Assembly: GCF_001028175.1 (NCBI RefSeq)
Contig: NZ_AEJF01000231.1
Span: forward strand, 1 to 58,483
DNA length: 58,483 bases
Source of the DNA: Caballeronia mineralivorans PML1(12)
GTDB lineage: Bacteria > Pseudomonadota > Gammaproteobacteria > Burkholderiales > Burkholderiaceae
Direction of reading: 5' to 3'
In this document: positions 43,819 to 52,719 of the stretch, one piece after another
How the letters are laid out: every line of letters begins with the position of its first letter
Numbering within the stretch: position 1 is the stretch's first letter
The notes under the pieces: generated by a model
Told to the model about the DNA's origin: nothing
Database searches by the model: none
The model's input: the letters and a program-made list of their open reading frames with translations, nothing else
Position numbers and translations under genes: made by a program

Positions 43819-44841
43819 TTATGCGCGTGTTCGTTTCGCCGGCGCAGCGACGGAAGCGCGTTCCGTGACGGTCACGGGGAACTCTCGATAGATCGTGTAC
43901 GAGGTCCCATAACATTGGTTGAGCAACCATCGAACGGCGTTCTGCGTCAAATCGGCGGTCGGGATGTGCACCGAGGTCAGCCCCGGCGCTGAAAACGCAG
44001 CCGAGTAGTCATCGTCGTAACCCACCACTGAAATATCGTCCGGCACCGAGATGCCCGCTTGCTGCAAACACGACAATGCGCCGATCGCCATCGTGTCGTT
44101 GGCGCAGAACAATCCGGTAAAACGTTTCTTCGATGCCAGCAGTCGCCGTGCGGAATCAAATCCGCCGTCCGGCGAAAAATCCGATTCGATCAACTGGACC
44201 GCAGCCCGGTCGATGCCGTTGCGCGCGAGTTCTTCGAAGAATCCCGCGATCCGCGCTTCATTGTCCGAAGCCTGAAAAGGCCCTGAAATCACGGCGATTT
44301 TCTTGTGTTGGTGCGCGAGCAGCGTCTGCGCCGCCAACACCCCGCCACGATGATGATCCGCGCAAAACGACGCTTCCGGCATCTGCGCGAAGTCGCGATT
44401 GAGGAACACCATTTTCGGATGCATGCCATGCAGCTTGATGAGGTCGTCGTCATGCAGATCGTGGCTCGTCACGACTACGCCATCGCAATCTCGGCCGATC
44501 AGGAACTGCACGGCGTCGATAGCCTGGTCGCGCGGCGAGTCGTCACCATAGCCGGTCGCCACCACCACATGGCGATGTACCTTGCGCAACTCGGTATCGG
44601 TTTGCTTAAGGATGGTGCCGTAATACGGGCCGAAGAACGTCGGCACGAAGATGCCGATCATGCCGAGCGATTGCGTCGACAACGCGCGCCCTATCGATGA
44701 CGGCCGAAAATTCAGTTCCGCTATTGCTGCCTGCACGCGCGCGAGCGCGTCTGCCGAGACCGGTCCACGGCCGGAGATTGCTCGCGATGCCGTGGACATG
44801 CCCACGCCGGCCAGAGCCGCGACGTCCTTCAGGGTTGCCAC
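43819..44841 (-). CDS. LacI-family regulator of the beta-glucoside operon
   Basis: The 340-residue protein begins MATLKDVAALAGVGMSTASRAISGRG, the LacI helix-turn-helix and hinge, followed by a periplasmic-binding-protein-like effector domain. It is the last gene of the minus-strand operon, 42 bases after the ATPase. The two palindromes before the operon's first gene are typical LacI-type operators. It likely represses the operon until a beta-glucoside or its product binds. Its stop lies nine bases from the convergent regulator stop. Confidence 0.88.
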   Translation of the reverse strand: MATLKDVAALAGVGMSTASRAISGRGPVSADALARVQAAIAELNFRPSSIGRALSTQSLGMIGIFVPTFFGPYYGTILKQTDTELRKVHRHVVVATGYGDDSPRDQAIDAVQFLIGRDCDGVVVTSHDLHDDDLIKLHGMHPKMVFLNRDFAQMPEASFCADHHRGGVLAAQTLLAHQHKKIAVISGPFQASDNEARIAGFFEELARNGIDRAAVQLIESDFSPDGGFDSARRLLASKKRFTGLFCANDTMAIGALSCLQQAGISVPDDISVVGYDDDYSAAFSAPGLTSVHIPTADLTQNAVRWLLNQCYGTSYTIYREFPVTVTERASVAAPAKRTRA

Positions 44842-44883
44842 TGTTACTCCGTGAATTAAGGCTTCGTATTCATTCGAGCCGAC

Positions 44884-45969
44884 TTAAAGCCGATCCCCGG
44901 CGGGTTCGTCGAAGAGCGAAATACGCTTGCTGTCGATCGAAAAGCCCGTGATTTCGTCAACCGCTGCCGTCGCCGAGTCCTGCGCGATCGACGCGATTTG
45001 GGCGCCATGATAATCGAGCCAAATTACCCGGTGATTGCCCATCGGTTCGACCAGCGACACCGTGCCGCGACGCTGGAACGAAGGGTCGATCAAGACGTCC
45101 TCGGGGCGCACGCCGAGCACGCATGGCTGGTTCTCCAATGGTGCCTGACGAAACGGATACGCGGAGACATCAAGGTCGATATGGTTGTTGCGAAACCGCA
45201 GCGTTCCTGCCTCGCGTTGCAGCGTTCCCTTAAGCAGGTTCATACCCGGAGAGCCCAGGAATGTAGCAACAAACAAATTGTTCGGATGCGCATAAACCTC
45301 GGCGGGCGTGCCGATCTGCTGGATCACACCACCGCGCATGACCGCCATGCGGGTCGCGAGCGTCATCGCTTCCACCTGGTCATGGGTCACGTAGATCATC
45401 GTTGCGCCGAGCCGCTTATGCAGTTGCTTCAGCTCCCGCCTGAGTTCCGTGCGCAGTTTCGCGTCGAGGTTGGAGAGCGGTTCATCGAACAGGAACACGT
45501 CCGCTTCGCGCACGATCGCACGGCCTATCGCAACGCGCTGACGTTGCCCGCCCGATAACTGAGCCGGCCTACGCTTGAGCAATGGCCCAAGTTGCAGCAT
45601 CTCCGAAGCACGCGTCACACGCCGTTCGATCTCGGCTTTGGGCGTACCGGCAATGCGCAAGCCGAACGAGAGATTACGCTCGACGTTCATCGTGGGATAA
45701 AGCGCGTAGGACTGGAACACGAGCGCGATGCCGCGATCTTTCGGATCGGCCCACGTCATATCCTGGCCACCAATTTCGATGCTGCCGCCGCTCACGTCGA
45801 TCAGCCCCGCGATGCTGTGCAGCAAGGTGGACTTACCGCACCCCGAAGGTCCCAGCAGCACGAGGAACTCGCCCGGTTCAACCTCCAGGTCCAGCGACTC
45901 GATGATCGTGTTGGAACCGAGCTGAATCTCCAGATCCCGGATTGAAACGTTCGACATGACGGCAGACAT
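44884..45969 (-). CDS. Carbohydrate ABC transporter ATPase (MalK/UgpC type)
   Basis: This 361-residue ATPase has Walker A GPSGCGKST near residue 40, the signature LSGGQRQRVAIGRAI and Walker B VFLFDEPLSNLDAKL. A C-terminal TOBE-like regulatory domain (residues 240 to 355) is present, as in MalK/UgpC. It follows the second permease gene after 14 bases. It serves the sugar importer, and could also serve other carbohydrate permeases since such ATPases are often shared. Confidence 0.9.
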   Translation of the reverse strand: MSAVMSNVSIRDLEIQLGSNTIIESLDLEVEPGEFLVLLGPSGCGKSTLLHSIAGLIDVSGGSIEIGGQDMTWADPKDRGIALVFQSYALYPTMNVERNLSFGLRIAGTPKAEIERRVTRASEMLQLGPLLKRRPAQLSGGQRQRVAIGRAIVREADVFLFDEPLSNLDAKLRTELRRELKQLHKRLGATMIYVTHDQVEAMTLATRMAVMRGGVIQQIGTPAEVYAHPNNLFVATFLGSPGMNLLKGTLQREAGTLRFRNNHIDLDVSAYPFRQAPLENQPCVLGVRPEDVLIDPSFQRRGTVSLVEPMGNHRVIWLDYHGAQIASIAQDSATAAVDEITGFSIDSKRISLFDEPAGDRL

Positions 45970-45983
45970 GAATGAGCCCTGGA

Positions 45984-46880
45984 CTAACCTTTGACCGCAC
46001 CGGAAGCAATGCCGCGAACGAACCAGCGACCCGACACGAAGTAGATGACGAGCGGCACCATGGACGTGAGAATGGTCGCCGCCATGTTGACGTTGTAGAG
46101 GCGCTCACCTGTCGTCGTGTTGATGATGTTGTTCAGTTGAACGGTCATCGGCAGGTTCTTGGTACCGGCGAAGACAAGGCCCAGGACGAAATCGTTCCAG
46201 ATGCCGGTGACCTGCATGATGATGGCCACCACGATGATCGGCGTGGACATGGGCACCATCAGTTGCAGGAAGATGCGCCAGAAACCGCCGCCGTCCACGC
46301 GCGCCGCCTGAAAGAGCTCATGCGGCAGCGCTGCGTAGTAATTGCGAAACAGCAGCGTCATCACGGGCATGCCGAAGATGGTATGGATCACAACAATGCC
46401 GGGCAAGGAGCTGAATAAATGCACGGTAGCGAGCACTCGAACCAGCGGATAGACCATCACCTGCACGGGAATAAATGCGCCCATCAGCAGGATCGCGAAC
46501 AGCGTGCTCGCACCACGCGGTTTCCAGAACGACAACGCGTAGCCATTCACCGCACCCACCAGAATCGACAGCACCGTACTCGGTACGACGATACGCACCG
46601 AGTTCCAGAAGCCGACCTGGATGCCCTGGCAATCGAGTCCCGTACACGCCGATTGCCAGGCTACGCGCCATGCGTCGAGCGTGAAATGCATCGGCAGCGA
46701 GAGGATATTGCCGAGACGAATTTCCGTCATCGGCTTGACCGACGTGACGAGCATAACGTACAGCGGCAGCAGGAAGAACAATGCCGATGTCAGCAGGAAC
46801 GCATACACGCCCAAGCGCGCGGGCGTAAAACGCGACCTGCGGCGCGACCTGCGTTTCAACGGGTGGCGTGGCGCGTTCAT
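45984..46880 (-). CDS. Carbohydrate ABC transporter permease (second)
   Basis: The ATG at 46880 overlaps the upstream permease stop (ATGA) and gives 298 residues. An open frame to 47174 lies within that gene and was rejected. The MalG-type permease has a basic N-terminal tail, helix 1 (GVYAFLLTSALFFLLPLYVMLVTS) and the EAA loop LPHELFQAARVDGGGFWRIFLQLMVPM near residue 190. It forms the sugar channel with the upstream permease. Confidence 0.88.
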   Translation of the reverse strand: MNAPRHPLKRRSRRRSRFTPARLGVYAFLLTSALFFLLPLYVMLVTSVKPMTEIRLGNILSLPMHFTLDAWRVAWQSACTGLDCQGIQVGFWNSVRIVVPSTVLSILVGAVNGYALSFWKPRGASTLFAILLMGAFIPVQVMVYPLVRVLATVHLFSSLPGIVVIHTIFGMPVMTLLFRNYYAALPHELFQAARVDGGGFWRIFLQLMVPMSTPIIVVAIIMQVTGIWNDFVLGLVFAGTKNLPMTVQLNNIINTTTGERLYNVNMAATILTSMVPLVIYFVSGRWFVRGIASGAVKG

Positions 46881-47821
46881 CGGGTATCCCTCAACCGCAA
46901 CGCGCGGCTGCGAACATAGAAGACCGGTGCAAGAATCGCGAGCACTGTAATGAGAAGAACGATCGACGCCGCCGATGCCAGTCCCAGATTCGCGCGCCCG
47001 AACAGGTACTCCATGATGAACTTCGCGGGCACTTCGCTCGCCGTGCCGGGACCGCCTTGCGTCATGGCGACGACTGCGTCGTAGAGTTTGATGACCATCA
47101 CGAACAGCAGGATGAAGGCCGTTGAAATCGACGCACCGAGCATGGGAATCACAATGCTGACGTAGACACGCCAACGCGGAATGCCATCTATACGCGCAGC
47201 TTTCCAGATCTCTTCGTCAATACCGCGCAGTCCCGCAAGCAACAACGCCATCACCAGCCCCGACGCCTGCCAGACAGTTGCAATCACGAGCGTATAGATC
47301 ACCCTATCCTGGTCGACAATCCAGTCGAAGCGCGCGTGCGTGAAACCGATCCTGTGCAGCACCTCCTGAATGCCGAGTTCCGGATTCAGGATCCACTGCC
47401 ACACAAGACCCGTCGCCACGAAAGACATTGCATACGGATACAGGAACACGGTGCGCAACGCGCCCTCCGCTACCACCTTCTGGTCTATAAACACCGCCAG
47501 CAGCAGGCCGATCACAAGACATATGACGATAAACAAAACCCCGTAGATCACGATGTTTTGCAGCGACAACATCCAGCGGTCGTTATTAAAAAGCCGCACA
47601 TATTGCGAGACGCCCGCGAAGCTCGTCGATGCGAACGTGCGCGAGTTCGTGAACGACGTGCGCAAGCTCCATAACATCGTGCCGAGATAAGCGAACACGA
47701 CCGTCAAGGCCATCGGCAACAACGCGATATAGGCTCCCAGCGCAAGCCGCTTCCTCAGCGGTTTGCGCTTCGCCTGCCGGACCGATTCGTGCAAGGCTTT
47801 GTCGGCGGGCGTCACGGCCAT
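46877..47821 (-). CDS. Carbohydrate ABC transporter permease (first)
   Basis: This 314-residue MalF/UgpA-type permease has about six helices, the first at residues 28 to 52, and the coupling loop IDEEIWKAARIDGIPRWRVYVSIVIP near residue 205. The start shares one base with the binding-protein stop (TGATG). The context of a GH1 glucosidase and LacI regulator points to a beta-glucoside or cello-oligosaccharide substrate, which is inferred. Confidence 0.88.
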   Translation of the reverse strand: MAVTPADKALHESVRQAKRKPLRKRLALGAYIALLPMALTVVFAYLGTMLWSLRTSFTNSRTFASTSFAGVSQYVRLFNNDRWMLSLQNIVIYGVLFIVICLVIGLLLAVFIDQKVVAEGALRTVFLYPYAMSFVATGLVWQWILNPELGIQEVLHRIGFTHARFDWIVDQDRVIYTLVIATVWQASGLVMALLLAGLRGIDEEIWKAARIDGIPRWRVYVSIVIPMLGASISTAFILLFVMVIKLYDAVVAMTQGGPGTASEVPAKFIMEYLFGRANLGLASAASIVLLITVLAILAPVFYVRSRALRLRDTR

Positions 47822-49056
47822 CAGCTTTTCAGCCCGCTGGCAAAGGCCTTTTGTGCGTCTTCCACCGACTGGTTCTTGTTCCAGAAGTTAGTGATGACGT
47901 CCTGCAACGCGCCATTGATATCAGGCGGGGTCAGCATTTCCGGATTCGGCAACTGCCGCGACTTGTCCTTCATGATCGCGATGCCCTCCTTCGCGCACAT
48001 ATCGAGGCTCGAATCGTCGATGTCCGAGCGGATCGGAATCGAACCCTTCTTCGCACTGAACGCAACCTGTGCAGCCGGCGACGTCATCACGCTCGCCAGC
48101 AATTTCTGAGCCTTCACCGCGTTGGCATCGTCGGTCTTGGGAAACACGAACACGTCGCCTGCCACGAGATACGGCGAATGCGGACCAAAGCCCGGGAAGC
48201 AGCCGAAGTCCTTGCCCGCCGATTGTTTGGCAGCAACGAACTCGCCCTTCGCCCAGTCGCCCATGATCTGCACGCCGGCTTTGCCCGAGATCACCAGCGC
48301 CGTTGCGTCGTTCCAGTTACGTCCCGGCGAACCCGGATCAATGTAGTTGTGCAGGCGCTTGAACTGCGTCAGCACCTTCTTGAACGCGTCGGATTTGACC
48401 GCGTTCACATCGCGATCGCGATAGATCTTCAGGTACAGGTCCGGGCCACCGACATCGGCGAACACGGCGTCGAAGGTGATCTTCTCCTGCCATGCCTGAC
48501 CGCCGAGCGCGAGCGGAATCACACCCGCCGCTTTCAGCTTGTCGAGGTCCGCGATGAACTCATCGTAGTTGGCCGGCTCTTTCGCAATGCCCGCCTTCTG
48601 GAAGGCCGGCTTCGAATAGAAGAACCAGGCCGGCATATGGATGTCCACGGGCGCAGCGTAGAAGTGCCCGTTCGACTTGATGCTGGCGATGATCGAAGGC
48701 GGGAAGGTCGTGTCCCAGTTCTCCTTGGCGGCCACGTCGTCGACGTTGTTCAGCAAACCCTGGTCGATGATGTCGTGGAATTGCTTCGATGTATTGAACT
48801 GCGCGGCCGTGGGCGGATCGCCGCCCATGATGCGGTTGAGCGCAGTGGAACGCGCCTGGTCCGCACCGGCCACGGCGTTGTCGACCCACAAACCGCCGGC
48901 TTTGTTATAGGCATCGGCGAACTGCTTGATAGCCGCCGATTCCCCGCCCGAGGTCCACCAGTGGATCACGGTGGCTTTCAGCGGATCGGCGTGCGCTGCG
49001 CTGCTCGCAGCGACGGCTGCAAAAACACTGACGACCAGTTTCTTCATGCTGTTCAT
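47821..49056 (-). CDS. Family 1 sugar-binding protein
   Basis: From MNSMKKLVVSVFAAVAASSAAHA the protein has 411 residues, with a Sec leader and cleavage after AHA. A strong GGAGGA ribosome site supports this start. The family 1 pattern is clear: ATVIHWWTSGGESAAIKQFADAYNK and later GVQIMGDWAKGEF and a Tyr/Trp-rich ligand face. Such proteins bind mono- or disaccharides. It follows the glucosidase gene by 77 bases and should feed the two permeases. Confidence 0.9.
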   Translation of the reverse strand: MNSMKKLVVSVFAAVAASSAAHADPLKATVIHWWTSGGESAAIKQFADAYNKAGGLWVDNAVAGADQARSTALNRIMGGDPPTAAQFNTSKQFHDIIDQGLLNNVDDVAAKENWDTTFPPSIIASIKSNGHFYAAPVDIHMPAWFFYSKPAFQKAGIAKEPANYDEFIADLDKLKAAGVIPLALGGQAWQEKITFDAVFADVGGPDLYLKIYRDRDVNAVKSDAFKKVLTQFKRLHNYIDPGSPGRNWNDATALVISGKAGVQIMGDWAKGEFVAAKQSAGKDFGCFPGFGPHSPYLVAGDVFVFPKTDDANAVKAQKLLASVMTSPAAQVAFSAKKGSIPIRSDIDDSSLDMCAKEGIAIMKDKSRQLPNPEMLTPPDINGALQDVITNFWNKNQSVEDAQKAFASGLKS

Positions 49057-49133
49057 TGAGTCTCCTCCGGGTTGTCGCACCCATGTGGTCCAACGGATTC
49101 GGCATTGAATCTTGCTGCAGGTCAGGATTTAAT

Positions 49134-50513
49134 TCAGGTGCGGGTCTTGCGCTCCTTAAGGAACTTCGCGATCAGTTCGGCACTGTGTTTCATGGTGCGT
49201 TTCTGCGTTTCATAGTCGACATGAAACACGCCAAAACGCCGCTCATAACCGAATGCCCATTCGAAGTTGTCCATCAGCGACCAGATGAAATATCCGCGCA
49301 CGTCCACGCCGGCTTTGATCGCGCTATCGACGGCGGCAAGGTGGCGCTTGAGGAAGGAGATACGCTGCTGATCATCGACGCGGCCGTCGACCACTTTGTC
49401 ATCCGACGCCATGCCGTTCTCGGTGATATAGATCGGCGGCAAGGAAGCATAGGTCTTGTTGAATCCGATCAGCAGGTCGCGCAGGCCATCGGGATGAATC
49501 TCCCAGCCCATCTGCGTGCGCTCGACACCTTGCAGCGGCACTTCCGTAAAGCCGTGCGCGCCATCGCTTTTCACGTTCGTACGGAAGTAATAGTTGATGC
49601 CGAGGAAGTCGAGCGGCGTGCCGATAGTTTCCATATCGCCATCGAGCACGAGCGGCTCGGTGCCTGGCCATAGTTCGAAAAGATCCTTGGGGTAGGCCTT
49701 TTTCAGCAGTGGGTCGAGGATCCAGGCGTTATGCTGGACTTCGAAAAGATGCGCGGCGCGTGTGTCAGCTTCGCTGTTGGTATCGGCGGTTCCACGGCCG
49801 ACGTTCGCGACAATGCCCTTGAGCGATGCGGGATCGTTCGCGCGCAAGACCGGTATTGCGCTGCCGTGCGCAAGCAGCAGATGATGCATCGCCTGCGTGG
49901 CGTAGCGGTCATTGGCAAGACCCGGTGCGTGATGGCCATTGCCGTAACCGAGATATGCCGAGCACCAGGGTTCGTTGAGCGTGGCCCAGGCATCGACCTG
50001 GCCTGTGAGTTCGCGGCTCATCAGGTCGGCGTAATCAGCGAAGCGATACGCGATGTCGCGATTGAGCCAGCCGCCGCGGTCTTCCAGATATTGCGGCAAG
50101 TCCCAGTGATAGAGCGTGACAAAGGTCTTGAGCCCCTTCTCTTTCAGCCGGCCGATAAGCCGCTTATAGAAGTCGATACCCTTCCGGTTCGGGCGCCCTG
50201 CTTCGTCCATCACACGCGGCCATGCAATGGAAAGACGGTATGCATCGACGTTAAGCGCGGAGAGCAACTCGAGGTCCGATTCCCATCGATGATAGTGATC
50301 GCAGGCAACCTCGCCGGTGTCGCCTGCCAGCACTTTGCCGGGCGTGGCCGAAAACGTGTCCCAGATCGACGGGAGGCGGCCATCTTCGTGCGTGGCGCCT
50401 TCGATCTGGTAGGAAGCAGTTGCTGCGCCGAGCAGGAAATCTCGTCGCCAGAGGGCTGAATCGGAGGGTGGGGAAAACGGATCGCTGGAGACAACGGATG
50501 CGTCGAGTGCCAC
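49134..50513 (-). CDS. GH1 beta-glucosidase
   Basis: A GTG start at 50513, with CAGGAG six bases upstream, gives 459 residues; the frame upstream of it lies over the operators. The family 1 fold has its acid/base Glu181 in TLNEPW and nucleophile Glu365 in ITENGM. The GAATASYQIEGA start and the aglycone/glycone residues (HWDLPQ, SLMDNFEW) are intact. It lacks a signal peptide, so it acts in the cytoplasm on imported beta-glucosides such as cellobiose. It leads the operon controlled by the LacI-type protein. Confidence 0.93.
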   Translation of the reverse strand: MALDASVVSSDPFSPPSDSALWRRDFLLGAATASYQIEGATHEDGRLPSIWDTFSATPGKVLAGDTGEVACDHYHRWESDLELLSALNVDAYRLSIAWPRVMDEAGRPNRKGIDFYKRLIGRLKEKGLKTFVTLYHWDLPQYLEDRGGWLNRDIAYRFADYADLMSRELTGQVDAWATLNEPWCSAYLGYGNGHHAPGLANDRYATQAMHHLLLAHGSAIPVLRANDPASLKGIVANVGRGTADTNSEADTRAAHLFEVQHNAWILDPLLKKAYPKDLFELWPGTEPLVLDGDMETIGTPLDFLGINYYFRTNVKSDGAHGFTEVPLQGVERTQMGWEIHPDGLRDLLIGFNKTYASLPPIYITENGMASDDKVVDGRVDDQQRISFLKRHLAAVDSAIKAGVDVRGYFIWSLMDNFEWAFGYERRFGVFHVDYETQKRTMKHSAELIAKFLKERKTRT

Positions 50514-50537
50514 GAGAACTCCTGTTGAACGTTGGAG

Positions 50538-50594
50538 TGGAAGCGCTTCCACAAGCGCTTGCGAACGATAGCAGCGCCGAATTGACGGGGACAA
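50538..50594 (-). promoter_or_regulatory. Promoter and twin LacI-type operators of glucosidase operon
   Basis: TGGAAGCGCTTCCA (50538-50551) is a perfect 14-base palindrome, directly followed by CAAGCGCTTG (50552-50561), a second palindrome with the same AAGCGCTT core 12 bases away. On the minus strand TTGTCC (50594-50589) and TATCGT (50570-50565) with 18 bases between may be the promoter just upstream. Both operators would lie at the transcript start. Confidence 0.75.
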
Positions 50595-50798
50595 TCCGGG
50601 TTTGTATGGAGGTGAACCGGGAAGAGGCTGGCGAGTCGACTACGAACTAAAGACTGACAAGATCGGTGAATAAAGGACGCTGCTCCCCCAACTTGCGCTG
50701 CTGACAGAAACTGGCAGTCGCAACACTTACGATGGGCTCGGCTTCAAACACCGGCAGCACGCCGGCTGCTTCCCACCGACCCTTCGTGAGCGCTCACT

Positions 50799-51167
50799 AT
50801 GACCGATCCCAACTTCATCGTCCTGTACGTGGACAACGCTTCGGCCAGTGCCGATTTCTATGCCGGCCTGCTGGGCAAGACACCCGTCGAGTCTTCCCCG
50901 GCGTTCGCCATGTTCGTCCTTGAGTCGGGTCTCAAGCTGGGATTGTGGTCAAGGCATACGGTTGAACCCGCGGCGACAGCGGCGGGCGGCGGCGAGATCG
51001 CCTTCCCGGTGAACGACAACGACACCGTGCATGGCGTCTTCACCGATTGGGTCAAGCGCGGCCTGGAAATCATCCAGCGTCCAACGGAAATGGAATTTGG
51101 CCTTACCTTCGTCGCGCTGGACCCGGACGGCCATCGCCTGCGCGTTTATGCCATTCCCCAGCAGTAA
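50799..51167 (+). CDS. VOC-superfamily (glyoxalase/dioxygenase-like) protein
   Basis: This 122-residue VOC domain has the beta-alpha-beta-beta-beta pattern, beginning NFIVLYVDNASASADFYAGLLGKT and ending ALDPDGHRLRVYAIP. Such small proteins include glyoxalases, antibiotic-binding proteins and dioxygenase fragments. The usual metal His and Glu positions are only partly recognisable, so binding rather than catalysis is possible. It is a single gene with no functional link to its neighbours that I can see. Confidence 0.78.
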   Translation: MTDPNFIVLYVDNASASADFYAGLLGKTPVESSPAFAMFVLESGLKLGLWSRHTVEPAATAAGGGEIAFPVNDNDTVHGVFTDWVKRGLEIIQRPTEMEFGLTFVALDPDGHRLRVYAIPQQ

Positions 51168-51206
51168 AGCGACTCCGTCAGCCGTTTTTCAGAAGGTGTA
51201 CAGCGG

Positions 51207-52079
51207 TTACCACCTTCTCGATCGCGTCATCGTCCTGGCCGTGGCAAGCAAGTGCGGAGGAGTTTCGTCGGTGGCGCCGTCCCCTCTGCGCCGCGTTTGT
51301 TCGAGTTCCTCCGCCAGCCGTTTCGCTTCCCAGTCGCGTTGCCAGGCCTCCGCCTTATGCCGGCGTTCGATCGCGCGCCTTGCGTCGTCCTCTCGATCGG
51401 TCCACGCAGCGAAGATCGAAAACGCGCGTTCCATCGCTTCGTATTTTCCCGCTGGGCCAGCCACCGAAAACAACAGGCGATCTCCCTGGCCCGGATGCAT
51501 CCAGTACACGTCGATTTCGCGCTCGCCGATCGGTGTCTCGTTCGCGCTAGCGGCCTCGCGTGCTGCCGTATCGGCGGTGCCGGAAGGGATCGTTACCGCC
51601 TCGCCCGTCCAGCGCTTTGACGCGGCGCGAGCATTCGCCGCAGTCAGCTCGGGCTCGACGGCCAGCGCACCGAACGGCCACTCGAAGCGACCGGAGCGCA
51701 AGCGTTGAAATTCACCGGGGGCATCGGGCGAGACGAACCGCCTAGCCACTTTGTTCACGGTGAGCGTTCGCGATGGGAGATGCAAAACGAGATCGAGACC
51801 GCCGCCGGCCACGCGAATCCGGCCCTCCTCCTCACGGATCTCGGCGTCGCATAACGCCGACGCATACGACAACCGCCGGCTTTCCCGAAAACCATGCAGC
51901 CAGAGCGCCACGATCACAGCCAGCGATAGTCCAATCTGGGCATTCGATTGCGGTGTCGAGGCGAGACCGTTATAAAACGCGACGATTGCCGCGCCGCACA
52001 CGCCCGTCTTGAGGATCCGGCCTAGCGGGGTTTCAGCCTGGAAGAAAGCGAACAGCCACATGAGTTTTCCCGAAGTCAC
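51207..52079 (-). CDS. Unknown two-helix membrane protein
   Basis: I do not recognise this 290-residue protein. Two hydrophobic segments lie at about residues 22 to 40 and 47 to 64, joined by a short loop, so both ends are probably on the same side of the membrane, likely cytoplasmic. Residues 75 to 225 are mixed strands and helices. The last 65 residues (REDDARRAIERRHKAEAWQR and following) are highly charged and probably a coiled coil. Codon use supports this strand over the antisense frames. It ends close to the convergent VOC gene. Confidence 0.65.
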   Translation of the reverse strand: MTSGKLMWLFAFFQAETPLGRILKTGVCGAAIVAFYNGLASTPQSNAQIGLSLAVIVALWLHGFRESRRLSYASALCDAEIREEEGRIRVAGGGLDLVLHLPSRTLTVNKVARRFVSPDAPGEFQRLRSGRFEWPFGALAVEPELTAANARAASKRWTGEAVTIPSGTADTAAREAASANETPIGEREIDVYWMHPGQGDRLLFSVAGPAGKYEAMERAFSIFAAWTDREDDARRAIERRHKAEAWQRDWEAKRLAEELEQTRRRGDGATDETPPHLLATARTMTRSRRW

Positions 52080-52719
52080 TTTTTTCTTGGTTTAGGATCG
52101 AACACGCGGCGGGTCGCATGTCGGTGACATGTCCCCGCGAGGCGCTTTTTCGCCGTGAAGCGTCTTGATGACGCTTTCTCTCTCAGCCGGCGATTCCTGT
52201 ACTTTGCAGCGCTCAGGCGTGGGCTTGTCGATGGGCGTGGAGCCTCTCCCACGCTTCGCGGCGGCGTTGGCGATGGATGGTCCAGCAGAATCACAACATC
52301 CCCGCCGCGCGGCGCGCATGGTCGTAGTCCTGCTGGCCGATTAGGGCCGCCTTGGTGGCGCTTGTCGGGAACGCGCACGCGATGATCCCTGGCGTGTGCG
52401 TGCGATGCAGAAGGCGCCGGCCACGCGTGCAACACGCGCTGGGAGGGTGCTGTCCTGCGCCGAAAGCGGCCAGCCGGATCGAAATACAAGCCGCGACCGC
52501 GCAATAGTCGACCTCCACACTTGAGCCACTTCAGCGTCGGGTCGACACCGTCCACGACGCCTGCGTCAAAGTCCGCACATGATGCCCTCGACACGCCCTG
52601 CCGCCCTCTCATTCCGTCCGCTCTTTTCGCCCATTTCGTTCCGGGATGCCGATGAAATGTCTACTTCCTCCTACACCCCCGCATATCCATTACGCACTCA
52701 TTACTCGCCCCTTACGTGC
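52080..52719. other. 640-base gene-poor region with possible recurrent element
   Basis: No gene is confidently supported. Several overlapping minus-strand frames are open, for example 52291-52518 (75 codons, containing HTPGIIACAFPTSATKAALI and ending RRAAGML). The coding-like sequence continues in another frame beyond that stop, so a degenerate or frameshifted gene, or a conserved non-coding element, is possible. I have the impression that similar sequence recurs in Burkholderia genomes but cannot verify it. Small hairpins such as CATGTC-GGT-GACATG occur near 52118. Confidence 0.4.
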
